From SZAS-18 sp038322235 (GTDB taxonomy: Bacteria; Verrucomicrobiota; Verrucomicrobiia; Chthoniobacterales; SZAS-18), in the NCBI GenBank assembly GCA_038322235.1, contig JBBQFQ010000014.1, forward strand, positions 32,193 through 96,192: DNA of 64,000 nucleotides, given 5' to 3'. Under the pieces are notes generated by a model. That model was not told where the DNA came from. It worked only from the letters and a program-made list of their open reading frames with translations, and did not search any database. Shown here piece after piece: positions 25,097-33,462 of the stretch. The position numbers and the translations under genes are program-made. Numbering within the stretch: the first letter of the stretch is position 1; every line of letters begins with the position of its first letter.

Positions 25097-27235
25097 TCAG
25101 CCGGCCCGCTCGTGCCCGAGCGCCTGATCGAGCTGCTGCCGGGCGCGGAGATAATGCAGCCAGGTCCCGCCGTTCGTGACGAGAATCACCCCCAGCAATG
25201 GGAGCCCGAGGTAGATGGCCCCGACCATGCAGCCCACATTGAGCACTGTGGTCAGTCGCTTCGTCTGCCGGAGCGAGGCCTCGCCCGCGGTCGCCAGATC
25301 CAGGAGCAACCCGCACGCGGCGAGCTCGGGTTGCAGCACCGCGATCTGCGCGGGTTCCGGGAATTCCACCTCCGGCGGAGCCACGGCGATGGCGAGATGG
25401 GCGAGTTCGGCGGCACAGAGACCCTCGCCGACGCAGCGGCCGAAATAGACGACCCGCGACCCAAGGTGACGTTTTTGCGCCATGAATTCGGCGCGGTCGA
25501 GCGGATGGAGATTTGCCCGCACGGTGTCGGCCCCGATCGCCTCGGCCACCGCCTCGACCTCGGGACCCGTCCCGCTGGCGAGGAACATGATTTCCCGCGC
25601 GCCGGCCTCACGAAAGCGCCGGCCGAGCTGGCCAGGCTCGAGGCCCGCCCAACCCCACGGCACCGAGTCGTCGAAAACGATGCAATCCGCCCGGACCAAT
25701 TCCCGCAGCGCCTGCGGCGTGCGCACGATCACGCCGATCTCGGCGAGCCGGACGACGTTCGCGACATCACCGAGCATCTCCGTCATTCCGGGTCCGTGGA
25801 GGAAATCCGGCCGGATCACCGCCTTCGTCATGTGCAGACCGCCGCGGAAAAACGCGGCCGCTCCCGCGATGAGCGTCGGCAGCACCGCGCTGGTGGCCGC
25901 TTCCTCGGCGTCCGGCGCTTCGCGGATCGTGGAGAGCGATTGATCGTAGATCGCTCCGAGTCGGTCGGCGTGCGTGGCGGTGTGCGAACGCACGCGCACG
26001 CCCACCCCGCCGGAGAGGATCCGGCTCGAAGCAAGAATGCGATCGCCTGAGGCCTTCGACACGGGCCGGAGCGCGCCGGTGAGATGCGCCTCTTCCACGA
26101 CCGCTTCGCCGTGCTCGATCACGCCGTCGCACGGGCAATGATCGCCCTCGCCGAGATCGATGACGTCACCGATCGCGAGCTGGTGGGCCGGCAGCGCCAG
26201 CTGGTCCCCACCCTTCTGCAACCAGACGCGCCCGGGCGCGGGGTGCAGTCGCGCGTGCAGGTGCGCGCGGGCCTGGTCGATGAGGTGGCGGGACCGCCGC
26301 GGCCAGAGCTCAAGAAACCAGTACATCAGCGCCGACCCGAAAAACTCGAACGAGATGATCGTCAGGATGCCGATGGATGCGTAGAGCGTCTCGAGATTCG
26401 CCCGGCCTTTGCGCGCCGCGCGAAAGGCCGCGTAGCCGTGCTTCGCGTTCAGGAGCCAGACGAGGAACGCGTTCACGATCCGGAGCGGCGGAACGAGCGC
26501 GCCCGAGACGATGGCCACCGCGAGGTTCACATTCACGATCCCCTCGCGCAGGGTGATCGCCGCATCGGCCATCGGTCGCGGCTGGCCCAGCCGGACCTCC
26601 GTCATCTCCAGCAGATCCAGACTCTGCTCCAGCGCATCGCGTCCGGGCGCGTGGCGGATCTCGATCCAGCCGCCGCGGCGCGAAGTGCCGCGCGCCCGGG
26701 TCACGCCAGGACCGGCGGCGAGCTCGCGCACCAGCACCTGCACCGCGTGCGAATCGGCGAGCAGCGGATGCGTGAAGCGCACGGTGCCGCCGCGCTTCTC
26801 CTGCACCTGCCAGGCGGAGATCCGCGTCCCATGGCGCCAGAGCGTGACCGGCTCCCGGAGCAGGCGCAGCCAGATGTCGTCCTCGTTTTCCAGTCGGAGG
26901 TGACGAACGGCGGTGGTGCGGAGCGCCGCCGCGGCTTGTTTAAGGACCGCTGCGGCACCCTCCGTTCGGGACGCCAGATGCAGGGTGACGCTCGCGTCCC
27001 CGGCATTGAGCGTCAGTCCCGCAATCGCCTCCACGGCGAAGAGGCGGTCGAGCAGCTGGCGCCGCCAGGGCGGCGTGGTGACCTGCTCGAAGAAAGCGCC
27101 CGTGAGCGCGATCTCGCGCGCGCCGACGATGGTGAATTCGACGTTGCGATGGCGCGCGCTGGAACGCCCGCGGGTGCGGGTGCGGGCAGCGAGCGCGCTG
27201 GCGGCGCGGCGGATGAACGACGGTACCTCCGGCAT
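25097..27235 (-). CDS. Catalytically degenerate P-type ATPase homologue (pseudo-ATPase)
   Basis: A 712-residue membrane protein that aligns in outline with the neighbouring active P-type ATPase but lacks every catalytic signature. The actuator TGES is TGAL (386-389), the phosphorylation motif DKTGT is replaced by FDDSVPW (521-527), the roughly 150-residue nucleotide-binding domain is gone, and GDGIND reads GRCVGEG (599-605). The Rossmann-like core of the P domain, the actuator fold (GDVIDLGEGDHCPCDGVIE) and hydrophobic segments remain. Residues 1-225 hold two or three ferredoxin-like, HMA-type regions. Frame and composition are intact over 2.1 kb, so it is a conserved gene, not a decaying one. 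It starts 7 bases after the CorA-like stop. Likely a regulatory or structural partner of the active pump. Confidence 0.8.
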   Translation of the reverse strand: MPEVPSFIRRAASALAARTRTRGRSSARHRNVEFTIVGAREIALTGAFFEQVTTPPWRRQLLDRLFAVEAIAGLTLNAGDASVTLHLASRTEGAAAVLKQAAAALRTTAVRHLRLENEDDIWLRLLREPVTLWRHGTRISAWQVQEKRGGTVRFTHPLLADSHAVQVLVRELAAGPGVTRARGTSRRGGWIEIRHAPGRDALEQSLDLLEMTEVRLGQPRPMADAAITLREGIVNVNLAVAIVSGALVPPLRIVNAFLVWLLNAKHGYAAFRAARKGRANLETLYASIGILTIISFEFFGSALMYWFLELWPRRSRHLIDQARAHLHARLHPAPGRVWLQKGGDQLALPAHQLAIGDVIDLGEGDHCPCDGVIEHGEAVVEEAHLTGALRPVSKASGDRILASSRILSGGVGVRVRSHTATHADRLGAIYDQSLSTIREAPDAEEAATSAVLPTLIAGAAAFFRGGLHMTKAVIRPDFLHGPGMTEMLGDVANVVRLAEIGVIVRTPQALRELVRADCIVFDDSVPWGWAGLEPGQLGRRFREAGAREIMFLASGTGPEVEAVAEAIGADTVRANLHPLDRAEFMAQKRHLGSRVVYFGRCVGEGLCAAELAHLAIAVAPPEVEFPEPAQIAVLQPELAACGLLLDLATAGEASLRQTKRLTTVLNVGCMVGAIYLGLPLLGVILVTNGGTWLHYLRARQQLDQALGHERAG

Positions 27236-27242
27236 GGCAGGG

Positions 27243-28091
27243 TCAGATCAACGCCAGCAGGACGGCGGCAACGCTGAGGATTTTCATGCTTTGATTCTGA
27301 TCGATTCCGATCAGGCCCACGGTCGAATCGAGGAGGAAATTGATCTCGGCCCCGAGCTGGGTGTCGTATTCGCGCAGCGAGAGAATGTCCCGCTCCAGGA
27401 CGCGCAGGCGAGAGGTGAGGGTGGGGCTGAGCCACTCGGCCGCATTGCTCACGAAGAAAGGGAGGAGATTGGAAATGCTCAGCGAGGATTCGCGCAGACT
27501 GGAGACGAGGGCATTCCGCCGGCCGAGCCGCTGGATGACGGACTTCAGACCGCCCGGGCCGGAGAGCTTGCGATCACCCTTGGGCTCGGAAAAAACTTCG
27601 AGCGACATGACGTTCAGATCCTGTTCGATCAGCCGGAGCGTGCTTGCGATGTGCCCGATGACGGACTCGAGCAATTCGACCAGCGCGGCATCGGGCGACT
27701 TGAAGCCGCGGACATTTTTTCGGCGAGTGGGACCGGTGAACAGGCGCAGGGCGTGGTGATCCGAGTGCCGAATGCTGAGGAGAAAATCCTTCGTGGCGAC
27801 GAACCCCACCGACATGTTGGTGGGAATCGCGACCTCGTAGCAATGCAGCCAGCAGAACATGAAGAGCTGGCCATCGCGTTCGAAGAGCCGGCTGGATTCC
27901 TCGATCTCGTGCATCTCGTCGTGCGACGGGAGGTCGATGTTCAGAGCCGCGGTCGCGAGCTGCGTCTCCTCCGCGGTGGGATCGTGCAGATCGATCCAGA
28001 GCGCTCCCTTCATTTTTTCGGCGGCGGACTTGAAATCGGCGGAGTCGATTTCGGCGAGAAGATGTTCCCCGCGGTTCAGGGTGCGAATCAT
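27243..28091 (-). CDS. CorA-like protein truncated before the GMN motif
   Basis: A 282-residue protein with the cytoplasmic domain of CorA/ZntB divalent-cation channels: WIDLHDPTAEE, DEMHEIEESSRLF, FVATKDFLLSIR and a long C-terminal helical region leading to DQNQSMKILSVAAVLLALI, where it stops. In normal CorA (about 315-330 residues) that segment is the first membrane helix, followed by the YGMN selectivity motif and a second helix; both are absent. No continuation appears in another frame, because the next gene starts 7 bases later. It may be a sensor or a partner subunit rather than a channel. It sits 40 bases after the active P-type ATPase gene. Confidence 0.85.
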   Translation of the reverse strand: MIRTLNRGEHLLAEIDSADFKSAAEKMKGALWIDLHDPTAEETQLATAALNIDLPSHDEMHEIEESSRLFERDGQLFMFCWLHCYEVAIPTNMSVGFVATKDFLLSIRHSDHHALRLFTGPTRRKNVRGFKSPDAALVELLESVIGHIASTLRLIEQDLNVMSLEVFSEPKGDRKLSGPGGLKSVIQRLGRRNALVSSLRESSLSISNLLPFFVSNAAEWLSPTLTSRLRVLERDILSLREYDTQLGAEINFLLDSTVGLIGIDQNQSMKILSVAAVLLALI

Positions 28092-28131
28092 GGGCGGGGT
28101 CCGGGGGGAATCGAGGTCGCGGGTGGGCGGG

Positions 28132-30768
28132 CTAGACGACGAGTCCAGCGGGAGTGACGACTTGCGTCAAGCCGTCCGGCGGCGGCACCGCCTCGAGCAG
28201 CCGCGCGTGCGCGAGCCGGTCACGCGGGCCCGCCGCCTGGGCGATGCGGCGGAGCGGCAGCATGCCATTGGCGAGCGCGAGGAGGGCCGAGACGTTGTTG
28301 AAGAAGACCGAGTGCCAGATGTTGAAGCCGAGCAGAAAGACGCCGGCGATGCAAAAAACGTTCGGCCCGAGAATCATGTGCCAGCTCCGCTGCACGTTTT
28401 GCTCGAGGTTCCGGGAGAGATCGAAGAGCGTGCAGAGCTTCGCGATGTTCTCCTCCATGAAGACGACCTGGGCCGTGTCCGTGGCGATGCTCGAGGCTCC
28501 CCGCATGGAGATCGAGACGTCCGCCTGGCGGAGCGCGACGGCGTCGTTGATGCCATCGCCGACGAAGCAGACCGTCCGGCCTTCATCCTGGAGGAGCTTC
28601 ACGTAGCGCGCCTTGTCCTCCGGGAGCACCTCCGCGAAGTGGCGGTCCATCCCGAGGGTCTCCGCGAGGCGGCGCGTGGGCGCATCGTGATCTCCGGAGA
28701 TGATCGCCATGTGCTTGATGCCGCGCGCGCGCAGGCCCGCGACGATCCCGAGCGCCTCCGGCCGCGGCGAGGCGCGGAGTTCGAGCACACCGGCGAGTTC
28801 ACCGTCGACGGCCACATTCACGAACGAACTCCCTTCGTGCTGGAACGGCTGCAGCCGGCGGTCGATCTCCGGCGGGATGGCGATGCCCTCCTTGACCATG
28901 AAACGACGGCTTCCCACCTCGACCTTCCGGCCCTCGATCTCGACGACGATCCCAAAGCCGACCTGGTATTTCGAATCGTCGATCTGAGGCAGCGCCTGAC
29001 CAAACTTCGCGTAGCGATCCAGGATCGCGCGCGCGATCGGATGCGTGAAATGCTGCTCTGCCGCTGCGGCGAAACGCAACACCGCCGCCTCATTCCATGG
29101 CCCGCAGCACAGCACTGCGCCGACTTCCGGCGCTGCGCGGGTGAGCGTTCCGGTCTTGTCGAAGAGCACGGTATCCACCCGCCGCACCGTCTCGAGCGCG
29201 CGGCCTTCCTTTACGAGGATCCCATTTTGCGCGCAGGCGGTGAGCGAGGTGAGCAGGCCCAGCGGAGCCGCCATGCGGATCCCGGTGCCGAGATCGGAAT
29301 TGATCACGGCGAGTCCGCCGCTCACTCCCAGCGTCACCCCCGCGAAACTGGCCAGGCCCAGCGCCGGAATCACGGCGCGATCGGCCATTTGCTCCCCGCG
29401 GGACTGCGAATCGAGCCGGTAGGCCACGGTTTTCTGCAGGATCGCCGCGATCTTGTTGGACGTCGTCTCACTTCCGGCGCGATCCACGCGCACGTGAATC
29501 GATCCGGCCACGAGGAGCGTCGAGGCCAGAACGCGATCCTTGGGTTCCTTCTCGGCGGGTGAGGATTCACCCGTCAGGGCGTGCTCGTCGAGAATCGCGT
29601 CGCCCAGGAGAATCTCGCCGTCGACCGGGACCACTTCGCCGGTGTGAATGATGACGGTCTCGCCGCGTTTCACCTCGCGGAGGGAGACTTCAATGGGTTC
29701 GCCGTCGCGCAGCACTCGGACCAGACTCGGCTGCCGGCCGAAAGCATCGAGCAGGAGCTGGGTGGACTGCGCCTTGGTTGAGCGCAGGAGGGTACGACCG
29801 ACGCTCAGGAACCACGCCGTCATGGCACCCGCGAAGATCTGGCCGGTAAAGAGGCACGCGGAGAAGATGATGCTGTCGAGCACGTCGACGCCGAGGCGTC
29901 GCTCCCGCCGGACCACCGCGTAGGCCCGCCGAAAACTGGGCACGGCCGTCCCGAGCATCACCACCGCACTCACCGGAACGAGCGCCGGCATCGCGAAGGT
30001 GGCGGTGGCGGCGAGGGCGAGCGATCCGCTCGAAACCGGCAGATCGAAGGAGAGCTTCGTTTTCGGCGCCTTGCGCGGCGCGCCCTCGAGCGCGCGATCG
30101 AGCGTCGCGACGATCTGCTGGGCGTGGATGGCGAGCGGATTGAAAACGACCCGGATGCTCCCGGCCCGGCGATGGACCTTGAAGCTCTCGATGCCGATCA
30201 GACGCATCAATTCGCGGTCGAAAAGCGGATGCAGATAACGCTGCCGCATGACCCAGGAATTCCGGATGCGCAGAATCCCCGGCCCCTCCTCGCGCGGCTC
30301 CCAGATGCTCACGACGCGCCCGGTGCGAAAGAAGCGCACGCGCACGTCCTTGCGGGGAAGCCGGGCCACGACACCCCGCGCCACGCGCGGACGATGCGCC
30401 TCCGGCGGAGCGAGCCGGTAGACGGCAGCGAGAGCGCGCAGAACCGGCGCGGGTCCCGCCGCGCCCCGGTGGAAAATGGTCGCCGCCCCGGCGTCCGCAT
30501 CGATCTCGACCTCCCGCACGTCGCGCACGAGGAACGTCGTTTCGAGAAAAGCGATGCACTCGTCTCCGGTCAGACTCCGAAACCACTTCGGATGCTCGAT
30601 CCGGACCGCGTCTGGTCCGATCACGCTGAAGCCTGGCGCGACGCGCTTGTCGGCGCGAACCGGTTCGGTAACGACGGGCAACCTGGCCCCGGCCTTTCGG
30701 CGAGTCGGGCCTTTTCCGACCGCGGTCGGGCGGCGCCGCGGACGTCCGATTTCAGCAGGAGCCGTCAC
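28132..30768 (-). CDS. P-type ATPase, metal-transporting type with HMA-like N-terminus
   Basis: An 878-residue ion pump with a full catalytic set: TGES at 399-402, the phosphorylated Asp537 in DKTGTLT, the nucleotide-domain HP pair at 576-577, and GDGIND at 737-742. Residues about 1-40 are basic and disordered; about 50-230 hold HMA-like ferredoxin folds (ILRIRNSWVM...RVVFNPLAI). The membrane segment that usually carries CPC/SPC reads GTGIRMAAPLG (495-505), so the common Cu/Zn motifs are missing and the transported ion cannot be assigned. The start is a GTG. It is third in a six-gene run and is directly followed by the CorA-like and pseudo-ATPase genes. Confidence 0.9.
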   Translation of the reverse strand: MTAPAEIGRPRRRPTAVGKGPTRRKAGARLPVVTEPVRADKRVAPGFSVIGPDAVRIEHPKWFRSLTGDECIAFLETTFLVRDVREVEIDADAGAATIFHRGAAGPAPVLRALAAVYRLAPPEAHRPRVARGVVARLPRKDVRVRFFRTGRVVSIWEPREEGPGILRIRNSWVMRQRYLHPLFDRELMRLIGIESFKVHRRAGSIRVVFNPLAIHAQQIVATLDRALEGAPRKAPKTKLSFDLPVSSGSLALAATATFAMPALVPVSAVVMLGTAVPSFRRAYAVVRRERRLGVDVLDSIIFSACLFTGQIFAGAMTAWFLSVGRTLLRSTKAQSTQLLLDAFGRQPSLVRVLRDGEPIEVSLREVKRGETVIIHTGEVVPVDGEILLGDAILDEHALTGESSPAEKEPKDRVLASTLLVAGSIHVRVDRAGSETTSNKIAAILQKTVAYRLDSQSRGEQMADRAVIPALGLASFAGVTLGVSGGLAVINSDLGTGIRMAAPLGLLTSLTACAQNGILVKEGRALETVRRVDTVLFDKTGTLTRAAPEVGAVLCCGPWNEAAVLRFAAAAEQHFTHPIARAILDRYAKFGQALPQIDDSKYQVGFGIVVEIEGRKVEVGSRRFMVKEGIAIPPEIDRRLQPFQHEGSSFVNVAVDGELAGVLELRASPRPEALGIVAGLRARGIKHMAIISGDHDAPTRRLAETLGMDRHFAEVLPEDKARYVKLLQDEGRTVCFVGDGINDAVALRQADVSISMRGASSIATDTAQVVFMEENIAKLCTLFDLSRNLEQNVQRSWHMILGPNVFCIAGVFLLGFNIWHSVFFNNVSALLALANGMLPLRRIAQAAGPRDRLAHARLLEAVPPPDGLTQVVTPAGLVV

Positions 30769-30820
30769 GTGGGCGGGAGCGAGCCTCGGAGCCGATGGAC
30801 TGCGCGCGATCTCCCGAGAT

Positions 30821-31264
30821 TCAGGTCTTGGCCTCGAACGCCTCGGCGCGCCGCTTCACGGCTTTCCGCACCGCAGTGGGCACCTTTACCTTCGCGGCGG
30901 GCTTCGAGCCGTTGGCTTCCGCCGCCGGCTTCGGAGCCTTCGGAGCGGAGGGGCGGGCGGGTGCCTTCGCGCGTTCGCGGGCGCCGAGCGCGGCTTCCGC
31001 CCCCTCGACAAAGCCGCGCCGGATCGTGTTCTGCTCGGGCAGCAGTTCCGTCAGGAAGACCGTGCCGTAGACGACGCCGTAGGAGAGTCCGTAGCAAACC
31101 TGATAGATCGCCGATCCCAGCGCGCGTCGCGTGACCACGGCGGCCCGCTTCGCCGACTCCTGGGCGTTCGTCGCCGCGTGTTCGAAGGACTCCGCCGCCG
31201 ATTCCAGCGTGTCGCCCAGCATGGAGAAGGGGTTTGCGTCGGCCGTTTTTGCCTTGGTCTTCAT
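30821..31264 (-). CDS. Small protein with Ala/Lys/Pro-rich tail
   Basis: A 147-residue protein from ATG 31264. The first half has an amphipathic helix (SAAESFEHAATNAQESAKRAA) and a moderately hydrophobic segment (GSAIYQVCYGLSYGVVYGTVF). The second half is low-complexity Ala, Lys and Pro, like histone H1 or phasin-type tails. No enzyme family is recognised. It lies 52 bases upstream of the P-type ATPase gene and 114 bases after exoD on the same strand, so an accessory role to the pump is possible. The open extension upstream (17 codons) is rejected. Confidence 0.7.
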   Translation of the reverse strand: MKTKAKTADANPFSMLGDTLESAAESFEHAATNAQESAKRAAVVTRRALGSAIYQVCYGLSYGVVYGTVFLTELLPEQNTIRRGFVEGAEAALGARERAKAPARPSAPKAPKPAAEANGSKPAAKVKVPTAVRKAVKRRAEAFEAKT

Positions 31265-31378
31265 AAGTAATAGTAGTGGAAATGGATCAGTTGGAAAGCC
31301 CGCAGCGATCGGCAAATGCGACGCTTCCGTAACACCCGGCGTCGTGCCGAACTGCCATGGGAGTCAGAGCGAGGATGA

Positions 31379-32086
31379 TCAAGCGAAAACACTGAAGGCG
31401 GCAGCGAAGAGTCCGATGGCGACGCCGCCCACGATGGCGATGGCGATCAGACCGAGGAGAAAGCCGAGAGCGATCAACCGACCGTCGCGCTCGACCAGAC
31501 CCAGGCCCAGGATGAAAATGGCGATGGCGGGCGGCATGTTCGTTCCCGGGACGGGCAGCGCCATCACCAGGGCGAGCAGGAAGACGAATGCTCCGATGAT
31601 CCGGGTGGAAAGCGGACCGGTGGTCCAAGCCCACCGCGCGCGGGTTTTGCGCTCCACCTTTTCGAGGTACGGCAGGATGGCCTTGATCGCCTTCTTCAGC
31701 GCCTTGCCGGGGACGGTGCGCTTCAGCAGCCACTCGGGCAGGCGAAGTCCGTCCGCACCCATCACCATCTGGGCCGAAATGAATCCGGTCGGCAGCGACA
31801 CGATCGCCGCGAGACCGGGGATCGGGATCGGAATGACTTCCGGCACCGAAAAGAGCATGAGCGAGGTGCCAAAACCCGTCGCCCCGAGGGCGCCGACGAT
31901 TTCGCGAATCGGCATCGGGCCGTCCCCCGCCCGGTCGAAAAGTTCGCGCAGGACGTCGGAAGTCCGCACCGGCGCTTTGGCCTTCGTGGCCGCCGGAGCC
32001 CGTTTCGTGGCGGGCCGGGGCCGCGCGGTGACCGACCGCTTCCGCACGGGCGCGAACGCAGGGGCAGCGGCGATCGAGGCGGTCAT
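31379..32086 (-). CDS. ExoD-family membrane protein
   Basis: A 235-residue protein. A basic, Ala-rich N-terminal tail of about 45 residues precedes the ExoD domain: LFDRAGDGPMPIREIVGALG, then VIPIPIPGLAAIVSLPTGF, a lysine-rich loop, and two or three membrane helices at the C-terminus (LALVMALPVPGTNMPPA, then a Gly/Ile-rich helix). ExoD was first linked to exopolysaccharide production and alkaline tolerance in rhizobia; its biochemical role is not settled. It is the first gene of the run that contains both P-type ATPase genes, which would fit a role in ion homeostasis rather than polysaccharide. Confidence 0.8.
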   Translation of the reverse strand: MTASIAAAPAFAPVRKRSVTARPRPATKRAPAATKAKAPVRTSDVLRELFDRAGDGPMPIREIVGALGATGFGTSLMLFSVPEVIPIPIPGLAAIVSLPTGFISAQMVMGADGLRLPEWLLKRTVPGKALKKAIKAILPYLEKVERKTRARWAWTTGPLSTRIIGAFVFLLALVMALPVPGTNMPPAIAIFILGLGLVERDGRLIALGFLLGLIAIAIVGGVAIGLFAAAFSVFA

Positions 32087-32172
32087 TTGGTAACGAATCG
32101 TTCCACTCCCGCACTGTCAACCCGACGGAACAGGACCGGATGCCCGACCGGCCGTAGGATCAGATCTCCCTT

Positions 32173-32709
32173 CTACAGACCGATCTCCAGTCCCTTCTTC
32201 GCCATCTGTTCGAGCAGACGCTGCCGCACCGGCTTGAGCCCCTGAAGCAGCGCGGAACCCGCATCGCCGTAGCCGCGCATGGCGTATTGTTGGGCAATCA
32301 AGCCGCCGTTGGCGGCCTTGCTGTACTTGAAGATGTTGAATTCCACGAAGGCGTTGTCGGGAGGCCACACCACGAAATCGACGATCACTTCGCCGGACTT
32401 CGGATTCTGGATCAGCGCGCTCTGCGCTCCGGGATACTGCTTCTTCAGGGAACGCACGAGATTCTCCGCCACCGCCCGCGGATCATCGAGCTGCGGATAC
32501 TTCCGAATCGAAGCCAGCTTGGTCCACGACTTCAGGTTTTCTCCCGCGGGGATGAATTCGCGCACGCTCTCACCCGGATTCGTCCCGGTGGCCGCGAGCA
32601 CGAGCGTCTGGCCATCGAAGCGCACGCTCTCCTTGGCGCCCGTATTTTCGTCCGCGCTCACGAGGGTGGGAAAGACGAGCAGCAGAAAGCAGAGTGAGGA
32701 AAGGCGCAT
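32173..32709 (-). CDS. Hypothetical exported protein
   Basis: A 178-residue protein with a clear signal peptide (MRLSSLCFLLLVFPTLVSA, cut near SADE). The mature part is a mixed alpha/beta domain with FIPAGENLKSWTKLASI, KSGEVIVDFVVWPPD and VEFNIFKY. It looks like a single compact periplasmic domain, but I cannot name the family. It is monocistronic, 86 bases upstream of exoD on the same strand. Confidence 0.75.
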   Translation of the reverse strand: MRLSSLCFLLLVFPTLVSADENTGAKESVRFDGQTLVLAATGTNPGESVREFIPAGENLKSWTKLASIRKYPQLDDPRAVAENLVRSLKKQYPGAQSALIQNPKSGEVIVDFVVWPPDNAFVEFNIFKYSKAANGGLIAQQYAMRGYGDAGSALLQGLKPVRQRLLEQMAKKGLEIGL

Positions 32710-32859
32710 GGGAAGTGGTGGGCGTTCGTTCTCACTTACGCCAATCGACGCGAATGGTTACCGCCGACCGTCGCCGACTTAAGCCGGAGCGATCCAACCG
32801 GAACCGACGGGGAGCGGAAATCGATTCGACGCGCGATCCGGCGATGCTCTCGTTTTCGC

Positions 32860-33429
32860 ATGATGACGGCACTCCCCGACCTGCCCGCGCTCCTGATGGC
32901 CCATCGGGCGGGCGCGGACCTGAAGTATCTCTATTTCTGGGGCCATAAGCCGAAAATTCCCGGCCAGGTCGATGCCTGCTGCCTCAGCAATTGGTTTCCG
33001 GCGCCGTTCACCATCGACGGCATCATCTACCCCACCACTGAGCACCACATGATGGCCGCGAAAGCGGCGCTCTTTCACGACTCGGTCGTCCACGCGAAGA
33101 TTCTGGCCGCAAAATCACCGGCCGAAGCCAAGAAGCTGGGCCGCACCGTGAACGGCTTCACCGACGGGCCTTGGTACGCCCAGCGACGCGCCGTCGTTCT
33201 TTCGGGCAGTCTCGCGAAGTTCCGACAAAACCCGGAGCTGGCGGCGGTGCTCGAGCGCACCGGCGAACAGATCCTCGTTGAGGCGAGCCCATTCGATCTC
33301 ATTTGGGGCATCGGCCTGTCCGCCGATGCCGCCCGCGCCGCCACCCCGGAGCAATGGCGGGGTCTGAATTTGCTCGGCTTCGTGCTGATGGAGACGCGGG
33401 CGCAGCTGCGCGCGGAGTCGGCGCACTGA
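32860..33429 (+). CDS. NADAR-family protein (YbiA-like N-glycosidase)
   Basis: A 189-residue protein with the NADAR signature order: LYFWGHKP, LSNWFPAPFTIDGIIYPTTE, HHMMAAKA, then DLIWGIGL and a terminal WRGLNLLGFVLMETR. The family cleaves N-glycosidic bonds in riboflavin-pathway intermediates (YbiA) and, in some operons, reverses ADP-ribosylation of guanine. Those antitoxin forms are next to a DarT toxin; none is here, so the housekeeping activity is likelier. It stands alone on the + strand. The first ATG of MMTALPD is used. Confidence 0.9.
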   Translation: MMTALPDLPALLMAHRAGADLKYLYFWGHKPKIPGQVDACCLSNWFPAPFTIDGIIYPTTEHHMMAAKAALFHDSVVHAKILAAKSPAEAKKLGRTVNGFTDGPWYAQRRAVVLSGSLAKFRQNPELAAVLERTGEQILVEASPFDLIWGIGLSADAARAATPEQWRGLNLLGFVLMETRAQLRAESAH

Positions 33430-33462
33430 CGCGACCGGGATGATGCCCGGCCAGCCGCCGGA

